15,745 bases of DNA from NCBI GenBank assembly GCA_900553355.1, contig USDK01000060.1, positions 1 to 15,745 of the forward strand, in the 5' to 3' direction. Below are positions 1 through 6,445 of the stretch, piece after piece; the stretch's first letter is position 1, and every line of letters starts with the position of its first letter. The DNA comes from an uncultured Lachnospiraceae bacterium (lineage in GTDB: Bacteria > Bacillota > Clostridia > Lachnospirales > Lachnospiraceae). The position numbers and the translations under genes are program-made. A model generated the notes under the pieces. That model was not told where the DNA came from. It saw only the letters and a program-made list of their open reading frames with translations, and did not search any database.

Positions 1-50
1 ATATCAGTTCATTATAAAAATCTCAGATTTTTGTCTTGACAACTGAGCCA
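1..50. mobile_element. Foreign sequence interrupting herA (possible IS end)
   Basis: The HerA-like frame loses family resemblance abruptly after its Gly-Tyr-Leu-Glu-Met-Tyr motif at about position 55, and what follows to the window edge does not restore it in any frame. This stretch holds a nested palindrome: CTCAG at 22-26 pairs with CTGAG at 43-47, and inside it TTGTC at 31-35 pairs with GACAA at 38-42 around a two-base loop. Hairpins at an edge are seen at the ends of some insertion elements, for example the IS200/IS605 type, but no transposase is visible here and I cannot assign a family. A deletion junction is the alternative. Confidence 0.35.
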
Positions 51-471
51 CTATATACATTTCCAAATAACCACATGTGACTGGATTTTTGACATTTTTA
101 AGTCCCAAAGCTTCTGCCACTTCATCTTCATTTGCCAATTCAACCTTTTGATTATTAATCAGAGGTATATATATATTTCCCGTATTTCCTATAACTTTTG
201 CTTTTACATAGTTCATTCCAATACGATGTGTATTTTCTGTTGCATCGACATCTCCAAAATCGTTCGACACATAATCTGCCAAAAAATTTGCAGTATCTGT
301 AATATGAGATATTTCTTCAATGACACCATAAGAAACACTATGTTGAAGATGATTAACTTTCACAACATCGAAAGGGTTTAATATCAAATCCTGCTTTGTC
401 CAAAAATAAAAATCATCTATTGTCGATGGATTCTTTTCTGTCGCAATTACTTTTCCTATCACTTTTCCCAT
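4..471 (-). pseudogene. HerA-like ATPase, N-terminal HAS-barrel only (truncated)
   Basis: Full HerA proteins are hexameric FtsK/HerA-superfamily translocases that pump DNA and work with a nuclease partner such as NurA. About the first 140 of the 155 residues match the N-terminal HAS-barrel of bacterial HerA-like proteins, which docks the partner: an IGKVIATEKNP start, an FYFW...LNPFDVV stretch, YGVIEEISHITD, and NPVTCGYLEMY. The Walker A and B ATPase core and the C-terminal helices (normally several hundred residues more) are absent. After residue 139 the frame runs through about 16 unrelated residues to a TGA. The start is supported by AGGAG about nine bases upstream, a site overlapping the stop codon of the nuclease gene. 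This product cannot be an active ATPase. It is either a broken gene or its 3' part lies beyond an insertion outside the window. Family assignment is from recognition, without a search. Confidence 0.75.
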
Positions 472-482
472 AACACTATCTC

Positions 483-1616
483 CTAAAAAAGATTCAAAAA
501 CATTGTATCACTAAGATACTTACTTTTTGCAAAACACTCTGTCACATAAACTGGATACAAGTGATTTGCCCATCTACTATCAGCTCCATAGCAGACAGGA
601 TTTCTTTCATTTATTATGTTTGCTGAAATCAAATCCACTTCTTCTGTTTCTAAGCCATTATGAATCTGTTCATCTGTAACCAATATTTTTTCTATTTTTA
701 AAATGCCATCAAAAGTATTTGTCGTATATCTTTTATCTCTTATTCTCAAATACCATACGGCATATCTCATTCCTTCAAGTCGTGGAGAACTATACATACT
801 CACTGGAGTTCTATGATATAGCGGAAGATCAGCAATCATATTTGAATTATTCTTACCTTTCTTATCTTTACAATTTTCTGGATTAAATGATTTTGATACT
901 CCAACAACAAAACTAAAATTCTTTTGAAACTGACGCTTTTCTCTGTCATTTCTTAAATGATCTACTCTGTATTCCAACGAGCCATCTTTGAGCAAATATC
1001 TTCTATTATTGATTTTATGTTCAGCTACCAATTTAGTCACCATGGCTACTTCTCTTTGAATCATCAGATCCTGAATAACCGCTATTCCTTTTCCTTCTAT
1101 ACGCTCAAACTCATCAACTTTTGTTGCATATGGAATAACATCTGTAAATTGAATGTCTATTGTTTCTAAATAAGATTCCTCATTAAGTTTTTTACAGAGA
1201 TTTGCAAAAAAAACTTTTTTATTCCAATCACTCTGGCTTGCAACTTTAGGCAACGCAATTGCCAGTCTACGATCAAACTCATAGCTATGCATTACTTTAT
1301 CTATACGCTGACAGCAGCTAACACCTACCTGCCCCGCAATAACTGGATATACCTTATTTTTGTATGCGATATCATCAACTTTATATGTGTGTCGTGATCC
1401 GTCTAAAAAAAATCCGAATAATGGTTTATCATTTGCAATAGAATCTGCCTTTCTTTTCAAATTAATAGACCCATTTGGCGGTACAGTTTCTCCGTATCGT
1501 TCCCATGTTATTTCTTGATGATCATCATAAGCAAAAGATAACACATCTGATCCTTCATAAGTATACTTAAATGTCTTATAACTTTTTCCATTTGTCTCTT
1601 TTGCAATAATGTCCAT
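483..1616 (-). CDS. NurA-like nuclease of a HerA-NurA cassette
   Basis: Predicted DNA nuclease of the NurA family, which resects DNA together with the HerA translocase. From the preferred start the protein has 377 residues. It carries the two Asp-Gly-Ser hallmarks of the family: FFLDGSR near residue 72 (first metal ligand) and LLKDGSLEY near residue 211. A Glu near 189 and a C-terminal NHLYPVYVTE segment with His near 352 sit where the other active-site residues of NurA are expected. The ATG at 1616 is chosen over an upstream in-frame ATG at 1670 because it follows the regulator stop by four bases; the longer start would overlap the regulator by about 50 bases. The gene ends 11 bases before the HerA-like start, so the three genes form one unit. 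Composition is AT-rich compared with the core genes to the right. The nuclease call is moderately firm; a role in phage defence is inference from the gene pairing. Confidence 0.7.
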   Translation of the reverse strand: MDIIAKETNGKSYKTFKYTYEGSDVLSFAYDDHQEITWERYGETVPPNGSINLKRKADSIANDKPLFGFFLDGSRHTYKVDDIAYKNKVYPVIAGQVGVSCCQRIDKVMHSYEFDRRLAIALPKVASQSDWNKKVFFANLCKKLNEESYLETIDIQFTDVIPYATKVDEFERIEGKGIAVIQDLMIQREVAMVTKLVAEHKINNRRYLLKDGSLEYRVDHLRNDREKRQFQKNFSFVVGVSKSFNPENCKDKKGKNNSNMIADLPLYHRTPVSMYSSPRLEGMRYAVWYLRIRDKRYTTNTFDGILKIEKILVTDEQIHNGLETEEVDLISANIINERNPVCYGADSRWANHLYPVYVTECFAKSKYLSDTMFLNLF

Positions 1617-1620
1617 TATA

Positions 1621-1842
1621 TTACTCACTGCTGTCACCCTCTTTCGCATTCGGGATAAAACAAATATCACTTAATTGGCATCCTAAAACATAACATAAGC
1701 GAACAAGCACCTCTAGCGAAACCATCTCATTCTTACTCAGCTTTGCAAAAGTACTTGTACTCAATTTTGCTGCCAATCTCAATTCCGTTTTGGTCATTTT
1801 CTTTTGCTTCATAACAACCCATAAGTTATTATAATTTACCAT
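1621..1842 (-). CDS. Cro/CI-type HTH transcriptional regulator
   Basis: A 73-residue protein that is essentially one helix-turn-helix domain of the short XRE type. The pattern is LWVVMKQKKMTKTELRLAAKLS, then STSTFAKLSKNE for the turn and recognition helix, then a helix containing LEVLVRLCYVLGCQLSDICFI. Proteins of this shape commonly autoregulate defence or restriction operons in Firmicutes. It is the first gene of the cassette, preceded by AGGGGA about seven bases before its ATG and by a good sigma-A promoter. The nuclease ATG follows its TAA by four bases, implying translational coupling. It most likely binds the repeat-rich DNA just upstream and sets the expression level of the nuclease and ATPase; that role is inferred. 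Confidence 0.85.
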   Translation of the reverse strand: MVNYNNLWVVMKQKKMTKTELRLAAKLSTSTFAKLSKNEMVSLEVLVRLCYVLGCQLSDICFIPNAKEGDSSE

Positions 1843-1878
1843 TTCTGATCCCCTATCAATATAGCAAAATATATGTAC

Positions 1879-1907
1879 ATTTTAGCATTAAAACTGCTGT
1901 TTTACAA
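1879..1907 (-). promoter_or_regulatory. Promoter of the HTH-NurA-HerA operon
   Basis: On the minus strand the -35 element TTGTAA (1902-1907) is separated by exactly 17 bases from the -10 element TAAAAT (1879-1884), which is preceded by TGC as in extended -10 promoters. The regulator ribosome binding site follows at about 1849-1854, giving a short leader of roughly 30 bases. Confidence 0.65.
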
Positions 1908-1911
1908 CCAT

Positions 1912-1946
1912 GAAACTTTCGTTTTCTCGAAACTGCACATTTCGAA
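1912..1946. promoter_or_regulatory. Candidate operator repeats upstream of the HTH gene
   Basis: Immediately upstream of the -35 element lies an inverted repeat, TTTCG (1917-1921) and CGAAA (1928-1932) with a 6-base spacer, followed by the palindromic TTCGAA inside TTTCGAA (1940-1946). A direct repeat of GAAACT (1912-1917 and 1929-1934) overlays it. The clustering and the position next to an autoregulator-type HTH gene suggest a binding site. The arms are short, so chance occurrence in AT-rich DNA cannot be excluded. Confidence 0.35.
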
Positions 1947-1985
1947 TTATATATTTGACATTATTAAAATTTACTTTCACTTTTT

Positions 1986-2025
1986 TCAAAAAAAGGCTTA
2001 GGGGCGTATTACCTCTCTAAGCCTT
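1986..2025 (-). terminator. Intrinsic terminator after the ParA-like gene
   Basis: A perfect 9-bp stem (1993-2001 with 2017-2025, arms AAGGCTTAG and CTAAGCCTT) is followed on the minus strand by a run of seven T (1994 down to 1988). It closes the mobile-element module and insulates the defence-like operon promoter located further left. Confidence 0.8.
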
Positions 2026-2027
2026 CA

Positions 2028-2087
2028 CTATCTTTTTTCCCACGTTACTTTTTCAAACGTTTCATCAATATGTTTAAGAATTCTGTG
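2028..2087 (-). pseudogene. Possible C-terminal remnant of an unidentified protein
   Basis: Directly after the point where the ParA-like frame fails, another minus-strand frame stays open for 19 codons and ends at a TAG just before the terminator. It reads HRILKHIDETFEKVTWEKR, which looks like the tail of a soluble protein. A second frame here gives an alternative tail, so the choice is uncertain. If real, it is the 3' end of a neighbouring gene joined to parA by a deletion. I do not recognise the family. Confidence 0.25.
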
Positions 2088-2487
2088 TTAGAGAGCAATC
2101 AATCAGAATGTAATCATACTGTTCTCGTATCGTATCCAGATAACTCTTCATAATTGTTTCCCGGCTGATCACATTTGTCAGAGAGACTTCCAGTCCAGAC
2201 AATTCGATATTCGCCGGTATCAGATCTACGCCTTCATTGTGATGCAAAATTCCATATGCCGGTTCGTTCTCATCATCATTGATCACGTTCATCATGATAT
2301 TGGCAATCGTCACATTAATATCATCCGGTTCCACATATCCAAGACTGGCTGTAAGAGATCCCTGTGCATCATTATCAACTAAAGCTACTTTATAACCCTG
2401 TCCTGCCAGACCAATTCCGAGATTTACTGTCACATTTGTTTTGGTGCATCCGCCTTTCTGATTTGCAATCGCTATAATTTTTGCCAT
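2074..2487 (-). pseudogene. ParA/Soj-type partition ATPase, C-terminally truncated
   Basis: ParA ATPases segregate plasmids and help maintain integrative elements through ATP-dependent dimerisation on DNA. Starting at the ATG at 2487 (AGAGGA eight bases upstream), the product begins MAKIIAIANQKGG. It then has a deviant Walker A motif, a DNDAQGSLT motif (Walker A prime) and YDYILIDCS (Walker B), after which it stops within four residues. It is about 137 residues long, against roughly 250-270 for the family, so the whole C-terminal half is missing. The P-loop reads KGGCTKTN, with Thr where the family nearly always has Gly and Asn where Thr or Ser is usual, another sign of decay. It overlaps the end of the preceding small gene and is followed by an intrinsic terminator. 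Confidence 0.8.
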
Positions 2488-2671
2488 TCTCATCTTCCTC
2501 TTCTTCATTATTTTTTCTTATGACTTCTGCATAAGCCCTAAAGAATCGAGAAGTTCCCCTGTTGCTGAACGTTCTAGAGAATTCTGTAAGTTTCAATTCT
2601 TCGGACTGTTGTAATATATTCTGGAACCAGCGAATATCGCTCTTTGTTCCCTGTAACCTGATTTTTAACAT
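2390..2671 (-). CDS. Short DUF3970-like protein of the mobile-element module
   Basis: A 93-codon frame with a well-spaced AAGGAG about ten bases before its ATG. The first 55 to 60 residues (start MLKIRLQGTKSDIRWF, then an FSRTFSNRGTSRFFRAYAEV stretch) resemble the small DUF3970-type proteins found in Firmicutes mobile elements. The last 30 or so residues are highly charged and are encoded by DNA that also encodes the N-terminus of ParA in another frame, so the tail may be non-native. An original stop just before parA may have been lost. It sits 27 bases after the DUF6462-like gene in the same operon. No biochemical function is known to me. Confidence 0.5.
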   Translation of the reverse strand: MLKIRLQGTKSDIRWFQNILQQSEELKLTEFSRTFSNRGTSRFFRAYAEVIRKNNEEEEDENGKNYSDCKSERRMHQNKCDSKSRNWSGRTGL

Positions 2672-2698
2672 CGTGTATATTCTCCTTATACAGATCAG

Positions 2699-2932
2699 TT
2701 ATTCTACGATTCGAAATGTTTCCAGATAGCGTTCCAAGATTTCAATATTAACCAGAACAAGTTTATCCACCTTATATGTAGCTTTTGCATCTTTCGCCAA
2801 ACGCTCAAATTTACTCTGGCACATACTGTACATTTCCGCCCCTTCTTTATATCGGACATACTTTTTCATTCTCTGATCTGTTCTCTTACATTTTTTTCCT
2901 GCTTCTGTTTTTGGCTCATAATTTCTGCTCAT
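2699..2932 (-). CDS. DUF6462-like / excisionase-like small DNA-binding protein
   Basis: A 77-residue basic protein that I recognise as similar to the DUF6462 group seen on conjugative elements of Lachnospiraceae. The N-terminus is rich in Lys and Arg. A central YVRYKEGAEMYSMCQSKFERLAKDA stretch has the spacing of an excisionase or MerR-like winged helix, followed by a beta-hairpin and an LERYLETF tail. The ATG at 2932 is chosen because AAAGGAG lies about 10-12 bases upstream; the frame is open further upstream but without such a site. It heads the module with the DUF3970-like and ParA-like genes. A role in excision control or element maintenance is inferred from family and context only. Confidence 0.6.
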   Translation of the reverse strand: MSRNYEPKTEAGKKCKRTDQRMKKYVRYKEGAEMYSMCQSKFERLAKDAKATYKVDKLVLVNIEILERYLETFRIVE

Positions 2933-3001
2933 TACGCTGTAATCTCCTTTCAGCTTTTCCTTTACCTGCAAGTTACAATGATAGTGGCAAGTGACCAACG
3001 C

Positions 3002-3051
3002 AAAAAAGAGAGGCCACTTCCTAAGATTTTTCTTAGAAAGTGACCTCTCTT
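3002..3051 (-). terminator. Strong hairpin between lysS and the mobile-element module
   Basis: A long, nearly perfect stem of about 20 bp pairs AAGAGAGGCCACTT...CTAAG with CTTAG...AAGTGACCTCTCTT. It is followed on the minus strand by TTTTTT (3007 down to 3002), the arrangement of an intrinsic terminator. It probably ends transcription from greA-lysS and may also mark the edge of the accessory block. The distance from the lysS stop (about 160 bases) is unusually long for a cognate terminator. Confidence 0.7.
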
Positions 3052-3209
3052 CGTTACGTTTTTTCTTTGATTTTTCCGATGAAAAAGGTATTCAGAGGTA
3101 TTACCGGATGGCTCAAACATCCAATTTGTGGTCATTTTATAGTCAAACCGGCTTTTTCCTCTTCTTATAATTGACTTTTTTCTTTCATGTTACCGAATAA
3201 TACGGCATC

Positions 3210-4703
3210 CTACTTATCCAGGGACTTCATTGTCGGGAAGAGCAGCACGTCTCTGATTGCCTCAGCTCCTGTCAGAAGCATACACATACGGTCAATACCG
3301 AATCCAATACCACCGGTCGGCGGCATACCGATCTCCAGTGCGTTCATGAAGTCTTCATCTGTTGTATTGGCTTCATCATCGCCCTGGGCAAGCAGTTCTT
3401 CCTGGGCTTTAAAACGTTCTCTCTGGTCGATCGGATCATTCAGCTCAGAGTAAGCATTTGCCATCTCCCATCCATTCATGAAGAACTCGAAACGCTCTAC
3501 ATATTCCGGATTCTCCGGTTTTTTCTTGGTCAGCGGAGAGATCTCGATTGGATGGTCGGTCACAAAGGTTGGCTGGATCAGGTGCTTCTCTGCGAACTCC
3601 TCAAAGAAGAGGCTCAAAATATCGCCCTTCTTATGGCGCTCCTCATATTCCACATGATGCTCGTCCGCCAGCTTCTTTGCGTCCTCTGTGGTCTTTACTT
3701 CATTCCAGTCCACACCGGCGTATTTCTTTACAGCATCTATCATCGTAATCCGTTCAAACGGTTTACCCAGATCCATTTCCACACCATTATAAGTAATGGT
3801 GGTGGTTCCCAGAACTTCCTGTGCCACATGGCGGTACAGGTTCTCTGTCAGATCCATCATCCCATTATAATCAGTATATGCCTGGTACAGCTCCATCAGT
3901 GTAAATTCCGGATTGTGTCTGGTGTCCAGCCCCTCATTCCGGAACACACGGCCGATCTCGTAGACTTTTTCCAGTCCGCCTACGATCAGTCTCTTTAAGT
4001 ACAGCTCCAGAGAAATACGGAGCTTAAAGTCTTCATTCAGTGCGTTAAAATGTGTCTCGAACGGTCTTGCTGCCGCTCCGCCTGCATTGCTCACAAGCAT
4101 AGGAGTCTCTACCTCCAGGAATCCCTGTCCATCCAGATACCTGCGGATAGAGCTTACGATCCTGGAACGTTTGATAAAGGTATCTCTTGCCTCCGGATTC
4201 ATGATCAGATCCACATATCTCTGACGGTAACGCATGTCCGTGTTCGTCAGCCCATGATATTTTTCCGGAAGAATCTGAAGGCTCTTGGACAACAGCTTCA
4301 CCTCAGATGCATGGATCGAGATTTCGCCGGTCTTTGTCTTAAAGACCTCTCCCTCGATACCTACGATGTCGCCGATATCCATTTTCTTGAAATCTTTATA
4401 ATTATCTTCCCCAACACTGTCCCGTGCCACATAGGACTGGATATTGCCGCTCTGGTCAAGAATATTGCAAAAAGATGCCTTTCCCATTACACGCTTCTGC
4501 ATGATACGTCCTGCCAGAGAGACGTGCTTTCCTTCCATCTCTTCGTAATTTTCCTTCACCTCTGCCGCATGGCATGTCACATCGTATTTGGTGATCTCAA
4601 ACGGATTTTTCCCGTTTGCCTGCAGGTCTGCCAGCTTTTCCCGGCGAACCTTGCGGAGCTGATTTACATCCTGCTCCTGGCCTTTTTTCTGCTGTTCTCC
4701 CAT
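3210..4703 (-). CDS. lysS: Lysyl-tRNA synthetase, class II
   Basis: Charges tRNA-Lys with lysine in the cytoplasm. The 497-residue length is normal for bacterial LysS. An N-terminal OB-fold anticodon-binding domain covers about residues 60-165 (HVSLAGRIMQKRVMGKASF). It is followed by the class II catalytic core: motif 1 around GFLEVETPML, motif 2 as YEIGRVFRNEG...RHNPEFT, and motif 3 as GGIGFGIDR at 464-472. The start has AAGGG and GAGG-type sites just upstream. The gene follows greA by 21 bases, a common arrangement in Clostridia, and shares its promoter. After its stop come about 160 non-coding bases and then accessory DNA. Confidence 0.97.
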   Translation of the reverse strand: MGEQQKKGQEQDVNQLRKVRREKLADLQANGKNPFEITKYDVTCHAAEVKENYEEMEGKHVSLAGRIMQKRVMGKASFCNILDQSGNIQSYVARDSVGEDNYKDFKKMDIGDIVGIEGEVFKTKTGEISIHASEVKLLSKSLQILPEKYHGLTNTDMRYRQRYVDLIMNPEARDTFIKRSRIVSSIRRYLDGQGFLEVETPMLVSNAGGAAARPFETHFNALNEDFKLRISLELYLKRLIVGGLEKVYEIGRVFRNEGLDTRHNPEFTLMELYQAYTDYNGMMDLTENLYRHVAQEVLGTTTITYNGVEMDLGKPFERITMIDAVKKYAGVDWNEVKTTEDAKKLADEHHVEYEERHKKGDILSLFFEEFAEKHLIQPTFVTDHPIEISPLTKKKPENPEYVERFEFFMNGWEMANAYSELNDPIDQRERFKAQEELLAQGDDEANTTDEDFMNALEIGMPPTGGIGFGIDRMCMLLTGAEAIRDVLLFPTMKSLDK

Positions 4704-4724
4704 GACTCCTCTTCCCTTCTTATC

Positions 4725-5207
4725 TTACATCGAACGATTGATTTCCAGCACCTTATACTGGATATCTCCTGCCTGTGTCTCTACATCTACCACATCGCCT
4801 ACGGATTTGCCCATCAGAGCCTGTCCTACCGGAGACTCGTTGGAAATCTTGCCTTCCAGGCTGTTGGCCTCTGTGGAGCCGACGATCTTAAACTCCATCT
4901 CTTCATCAAAGGTCACGTCAAACACCTTGACGGTACATCCGACGTTGATCTTGTCAAAATCTACTTCATCTTCCACTACTACTTCTGCATTTTTCAGAAT
5001 GCCTTCCAGCTCTTCAATACGTGCCTCTATATCACGCTGCTCATCCTTGGCAGCATCGTATTCTGCATTTTCTGACAGATCGCCCTGCTCTCTTGCTTCT
5101 TTGATCTTGCCGGCCACTTCTTTACGCTTTACAACCTTTAAGTTTTCCAGCTCATCCTCCAGGGCTTTCAGTCCTGCATAAGTCAATAATTTTTTCTTTG
5201 CTTCCAT
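4725..5207 (-). CDS. greA: Transcription elongation factor GreA
   Basis: Rescues backtracked RNA polymerase by stimulating its transcript-cleavage activity through the secondary channel. The 160 residues fit the family. An N-terminal antiparallel coiled coil (1-75) carries the tip motif GDLSENAEY, whose acidic residues D43 and E46 correspond to the catalytic acids. The C-terminal FKBP-like domain contains SPVGQALMGKSVGD near 125-138. AAGGG lies about ten bases upstream of the ATG. First gene of the greA-lysS transcript, driven by a perfect consensus promoter about 120 bases upstream. Confidence 0.97.
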   Translation of the reverse strand: MEAKKKLLTYAGLKALEDELENLKVVKRKEVAGKIKEAREQGDLSENAEYDAAKDEQRDIEARIEELEGILKNAEVVVEDEVDFDKINVGCTVKVFDVTFDEEMEFKIVGSTEANSLEGKISNESPVGQALMGKSVGDVVDVETQAGDIQYKVLEINRSM

Positions 5208-5326
5208 GTGTGTCTTTCCCTTCTTATTTCATACTTTCTTTTTATCTGTCTATAAAAAAATATTCTTTTTGTACATCAGGACATGCATAAAAATATTGAA
5301 ATTAAAGATACTTTCACAATTTCATT

Positions 5327-5355
5327 ATTATACAGAAGCCGGTCCTCCATGTCAA
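5327..5355 (-). promoter_or_regulatory. Consensus sigma-A promoter of greA-lysS
   Basis: On the minus strand TTGACA (5350-5355), a 17-base spacer and TATAAT (5327-5332) match the consensus at all twelve positions. The predicted transcript begins near 5320 and has an AT-rich leader of about 110 bases before the greA ATG, with no obvious stable fold or terminator. Confidence 0.85.
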
Positions 5356-5419
5356 TATATTTTTCACTGATCAGCATGATAAAGTATATGTCAGACCCGT
5401 CCCTTTTATTATCCGTTTT

Positions 5420-6376
5420 CTATATGATTTTTTCTTCCAGAAGAGCCTCCAGTTCTTCGTAGGATTCCACCCGGTTAATCTCATCCCGGAGCTTTGAAGA
5501 ACCCTTCAGCCCCTTGGTATACCAGGCTACATGTTTGCGCATTTCCCGGATTCCCAGATAGTCGCCCTTAAATTCAATCTGCAGCCTTGCATGGCGCAGC
5601 ATCATTTCCCTTAATTCCCTGGCATTTGGCCTTGGAGGCATCTGCCCCGTCCTGTCATACTCCAGAAGATCCCGGAAAATCCAGGGATTCCCCTGGGCTC
5701 CCCGTCCGATCATAATTCCATCGCAGCCAGTCTCTTCCCTCATCTTCACTGCACTCTCACCGGACGTCACATCCCCGTTGCCAATCACAGGGATGGAGAC
5801 GGCCTCCTTGACCTGACGGATAATATCCCAGTCTGCCCTGCCGGAGTAATACTGTTCTCTTGTGCGTCCGTGCACCGCCACCGCAGCGCCGCCGGCCTCC
5901 TCAATGATCCGGGCGATCTCCACCGCATTGACATGGTTTTCATCAAAACCTTTGCGGATCTTCACCGTCACCGGCTTTTTTATCGCACGTGCCGTCTGAT
6001 ATACGATCTCATACACTAGCTTCGGATTGTTCATAAGCGCCGATCCCTCTCCATTCTTGACCACCTTTGGCACCGGACATCCCATGTTGATGTCCAGGAT
6101 CTGGAACGGCAGCTCCTCAATTACTTTCGCCTGCTCACTGATGATCCCCGGATCCGAACCAAACAGCTGGAGCGATACCGGAAATTCCCCGGGATCAATC
6201 GATAACAAAGCTTTCGTATTCTTATTTTTATACTGCAGCGCCTTCGCGCTGATCATCTCCATACACAAAAGTCCCGCTCCCTGCTCTTTACAAAGCAGCC
6301 GGAACGGGCGGTCAGTCACCCCCGCCATCGGAGCGAGAATGTATGGATTCGCAAGTTTTACGTTTCCTATTTTCAT
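5420..6376 (-). CDS. dusB: tRNA-dihydrouridine synthase B
   Basis: FMN enzyme that reduces uridines to dihydrouridine in the D-loop of tRNAs. The 318-residue TIM barrel starts with ILAPMAGVTDRPFR (FMN phosphate loop). It carries the catalytic Cys100 in DINMGCPVPK, the FMN-contacting K139 in VTVKIRKG, H169 in AVAVHGRTREQ, and GNGD (199-202) plus GRGAQGNPW (224-232) at the end of the barrel. A helical C-terminal domain follows. The ATG has AAGGG about nine bases upstream; the bases between (GTGTCCCCAA) are a partial copy of the neighbouring palindromic element. It lies downstream of coaX and upstream of greA, a conserved order in Lachnospiraceae. Confidence 0.95.
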   Translation of the reverse strand: MKIGNVKLANPYILAPMAGVTDRPFRLLCKEQGAGLLCMEMISAKALQYKNKNTKALLSIDPGEFPVSLQLFGSDPGIISEQAKVIEELPFQILDINMGCPVPKVVKNGEGSALMNNPKLVYEIVYQTARAIKKPVTVKIRKGFDENHVNAVEIARIIEEAGGAAVAVHGRTREQYYSGRADWDIIRQVKEAVSIPVIGNGDVTSGESAVKMREETGCDGIMIGRGAQGNPWIFRDLLEYDRTGQMPPRPNARELREMMLRHARLQIEFKGDYLGIREMRKHVAWYTKGLKGSSKLRDEINRVESYEELEALLEEKII

Positions 6377-6434
6377 TTGGGGACACCCTTATCATCAATT
6401 GGGGACGTAGCCTTTTGCATTTTACTACGTCCCC
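6377..6434. repeat. REP-like palindrome with an extra half-copy at the dusB start
   Basis: GGGGACGTAG (6401-6410) and CTACGTCCCC (6425-6434) form a perfect 10-bp stem around a 14-base AT-rich loop, 12 bases after the coaX stop. A further TTGGGGAC copy (6377-6384) repeats the TTGGGGAC at 6399-6406 at a 22-base interval and touches the dusB start codon. GGGGAC-ended palindromes of this kind resemble small REP/MITE-type repeats of Clostridia. There is no T-tract on either side, so it is not a standard terminator. Confidence 0.6.
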
Positions 6435-6445
6435 TGTTAATTTTT

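Noticed and set aside
3165..3205. Promoter-like TTGACT plus AATAAT on the plus strand after lysS
   Set aside because: It would transcribe antisense into lysS with no gene downstream; the -10 match is poor and AT-rich DNA makes such hits common.
4050..5075. 341-codon plus-strand frame opposite lysS and greA
   Set aside because: It is antisense to two clear housekeeping genes, rich in Cys, His and Leu without family motifs, and has no ribosome binding site.
6401..6434. Palindrome after coaX as an intrinsic terminator
   Set aside because: No U-run follows the stem on the minus strand, and dusB begins only 25 bases further.
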